Assembly: GCF_003970385.1 (NCBI RefSeq)
Contig: NZ_RXZH01000001.1
Coordinates: 62,001 to 126,000, forward strand
DNA: 64,000 bases
Direction: 5' to 3'
Origin: Vibrio aquaticus
GTDB lineage: Bacteria; Pseudomonadota; Gammaproteobacteria; Enterobacterales; Vibrionaceae
Position numbers and translations under genes: made by a program
Part shown: piece by piece, positions 62,570-64,000 of the stretch
How the letters are laid out: every line of letters starts with the position of its first letter
How positions within the stretch are numbered: position 1 is the stretch's first letter
The notes under the pieces: generated by a model
The model's input: the letters and a program-made list of their open reading frames with translations, nothing else
Told to the model about the DNA's origin: nothing
The model's database searches: none

Positions 62570-63738
62570 TGAACCGAAATGTATGGCTTTTGTCTCTATG
62601 CCAAGCGTTATTAATGACGGGCAACATACTGCTGATATCGGTGATAGCCCTTGTCGGTAAAGCGATTGCACCCAGTTTAAGCCTCATTACGTTACCAGTG
62701 GCGTTGCAATTTTTAGGATTAATGAGTGCTACGATCCCTGCTTCTTTAATTATGGGTAAGCTTGGCCGAAAAAAAGGCTTTAGCATAGGTAATCTAATTG
62801 GTATTTCAGGGGCGAGTGTTTCGACCTACGCACTGTCTCAAGAAATGTTCTATCTATTCTGTGTCGGCACGTTCCTGCTAGGGATTGGCATTGGCTTTGG
62901 CACACTTTATCGATTCGCAGCAATAGAAGTTTGTGACGAAAGCGCAAGACATAGAGCGATTTCAATTTCGATGGCGGGTGGTGTGTTAGCGGCAATGCTA
63001 GGCCCTAATCTGGCTATCTATTCACAGCAGTGGTCGGGTGATGGCTTGTACGTTGGCGCGTTTATGGCCCTAATCGGTTTGAATGTTTTAGCTTTGTGTT
63101 TATTACAGACTATTCAGTTTCCACCCATTCACGAAAACCAACTTGATACTAAAGCAGAGCCAATAAAAGACATTATTAAGGCACCCAACTTCATGTTGTC
63201 TGTGTTTGCCGCGATGGTGGCATATGCGGTAATGAATATTCTAATGACGGCAACCCCGCTCGCGATGATTGGTTGTGGGTTTGATTTTGAAAAAGCGGCT
63301 GGCGTGATTGAATGGCATGTACTGGGAATGTTTGTCCCAGCATTCTTCACTGGACGTTTGATCGAACGGTTTGGCGCAAGAAACATGATTTTGTCTGGCG
63401 GGTTATTGTTTGTTGTGTGTATCGCAATCAATATACATGGCCAATCCATCTGGCATTTTAGTCTCGCTTTGATCCTACTCGGTGTTGGTTGGAACTTTAT
63501 GTTTATTGCCGCTACTGGGCTATTTAGTCAGTCATATTCATCACGTAATAAGTCTAAAGCTCAAGCCTTCAACGAGTTCTTTGTCTTCAGTTGTGTCACC
63601 ATCACGGCGCTGTTATCAGGTTGGTTGGAATCGACAGTCGGGTGGGAGATGATGAATATCTACGTACTACCATTTGTACTAGCTGTGTTGACATTATTTG
63701 GAATTAATACCTACAAAGCACGGCAATCTATCGCCTAA
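62569..63738 (+). CDS. MFS transporter
   Basis: This 389-residue, 12-helix major facilitator protein has IMGKLGRKKGFSIGN as the TM2-3 loop signature (G-x-L-G-R-K/R type) and a matching FTGRLIERFGARNMI between TM8 and TM9. The two halves are joined by a short charged loop (about 190-205). The direction and substrate cannot be told from sequence. The ATG overlaps the stop of the YgeA-like gene (TAATG), so the transporter probably handles an amino acid or a compound made or used by that protein. Confidence 0.85.
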   Translation: MNRNVWLLSLCQALLMTGNILLISVIALVGKAIAPSLSLITLPVALQFLGLMSATIPASLIMGKLGRKKGFSIGNLIGISGASVSTYALSQEMFYLFCVGTFLLGIGIGFGTLYRFAAIEVCDESARHRAISISMAGGVLAAMLGPNLAIYSQQWSGDGLYVGAFMALIGLNVLALCLLQTIQFPPIHENQLDTKAEPIKDIIKAPNFMLSVFAAMVAYAVMNILMTATPLAMIGCGFDFEKAAGVIEWHVLGMFVPAFFTGRLIERFGARNMILSGGLLFVVCIAINIHGQSIWHFSLALILLGVGWNFMFIAATGLFSQSYSSRNKSKAQAFNEFFVFSCVTITALLSGWLESTVGWEMMNIYVLPFVLAVLTLFGINTYKARQSIA

Positions 63739-63765
63739 ATAGGGTTGAGCCTAGCTACAATAAAT

Positions 63766-63790
63766 AAAGGGCTGATTGTGTCAGCCCTTT
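63766..63790. terminator. Bidirectional hairpin between the MFS gene and the last gene
   Basis: A perfect 10-base stem (AAAGGGCTGA / TCAGCCCTTT) closes a 5-base loop between convergent genes. The T-runs are short on both sides but form part of the stem. Confidence 0.8.
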
Positions 63791-63813
63791 AATGAATTCA
63801 TTCTGAAAAGACG

Positions 63814-63999
63814 TTAATTAAGATTGTGTTGAATGAGTTCGATGAGTTCGTTTTCCGTTTCAGGCATCTTGCTTAGCTCAACGGCACACGACGCTCCGCC
63901 TTTTAGCATGTAAGCACTTGTCGTACCGTGATCATGGTGAAACCACTTTCCGTCAATGCAAACATCGGTATAACAACGTGGGTCTTGTTTTAGTTCCAT
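63814..63999 (-). CDS. Hypothetical protein, possibly cut by the window edge
   Basis: The frame gives 61 residues from an ATG one base inside the right edge. The true start may lie beyond, and the ribosome-binding site cannot be seen. The product is soluble and acidic at the C-terminus (ETENELIELIQHNLN), with RCYTDVCIDGKWFHHDHG near its start containing two Cys and three His. No family recognised. Confidence 0.5.
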   Translation of the reverse strand: MELKQDPRCYTDVCIDGKWFHHDHGTTSAYMLKGGASCAVELSKMPETENELIELIQHNLN

Positions 64000-64000
64000 A

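Noticed and set aside
1-64000. CRISPR arrays, tRNA or rRNA genes, prophage or insertion sequences
   Set aside because: No regularly spaced repeats, cloverleaf-like sequences, phage structural genes or transposase reading frames were seen on either strand.

Overview
The window reads as an ordinary Vibrio chromosome segment, most likely from the Harveyi clade (V. parahaemolyticus / alginolyticus / campbellii relatives) and probably from the second chromosome. This is inferred from remembered family content: a VctPDGC-type siderophore transporter, an OmpU-type porin, PBPRA1643-type SEC-C and VF530 small proteins, a Vex/Vme-style RND pump with two adaptors and a phaB-phaA-phaP-phaC locus. I see no transposase, integrase, tRNA, rRNA or CRISPR array. 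Base composition looks even by eye, so there is no clear sign of a recent island.

Layout. 0.3-5.4 kb: a PAS/EAL c-di-GMP protein, a LysR regulator, an orphan EvgA-like response regulator, a free periplasmic solute-binding protein and an S4 RNA-binding protein. 5.6-14.3 kb: an iron-uptake region with a Fur-box-led vctPDGC-like ABC importer and an AraC regulator divergent from a TonB-dependent receptor with its own Fur-box candidate. CueR and a porin lie between these two halves. 14.4-27.8 kb: mixed housekeeping and accessory genes (GGDEF-EAL protein, acetate kinase, P-loop kinase, AraC with a PEBP protein, ArgP/ArgO, patatin, DsbA-like protein, LysE exporter, GNAT, GFA, VF530). 27.1-37 kb: a TetR-controlled RND pump with two lipoprotein adaptors, then a heterodimeric ABC exporter. 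37.6-41.8 kb: polyhydroxybutyrate synthesis, with a strong hairpin terminator between phasin and synthase. 61.9-63.7 kb: a YgeA-like racemase homologue that lacks one catalytic Cys, translationally coupled to an MFS transporter.

The most unusual part is 42.3-61.8 kb. Six co-directional genes encode a secreted PPC-like protein, a secreted caspase-fold protease (His106/Cys174), a CHASE2 membrane sensor with no output domain, a small secreted protein, a secreted propeller-caspase protein (His1195/Cys1245, with an EF-hand-like loop) and a secreted 2972-residue protein that combines ankyrin repeats, TPR-like helices, YD-like beta repeats, a second propeller, a coiled coil and a C-terminal CHAT protease domain (His2841/Cys2883). 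A divergent gene encodes a secreted DUF900-type alpha/beta hydrolase. Caspase and CHAT modules are best known from cytoplasmic conflict systems. Here every product carries an N-terminal signal peptide or is a membrane protein, so the locus looks like an envelope-located protease surveillance or cascade system. That function is my inference; the catalytic motifs, export signals and gene order are read directly from the sequence.
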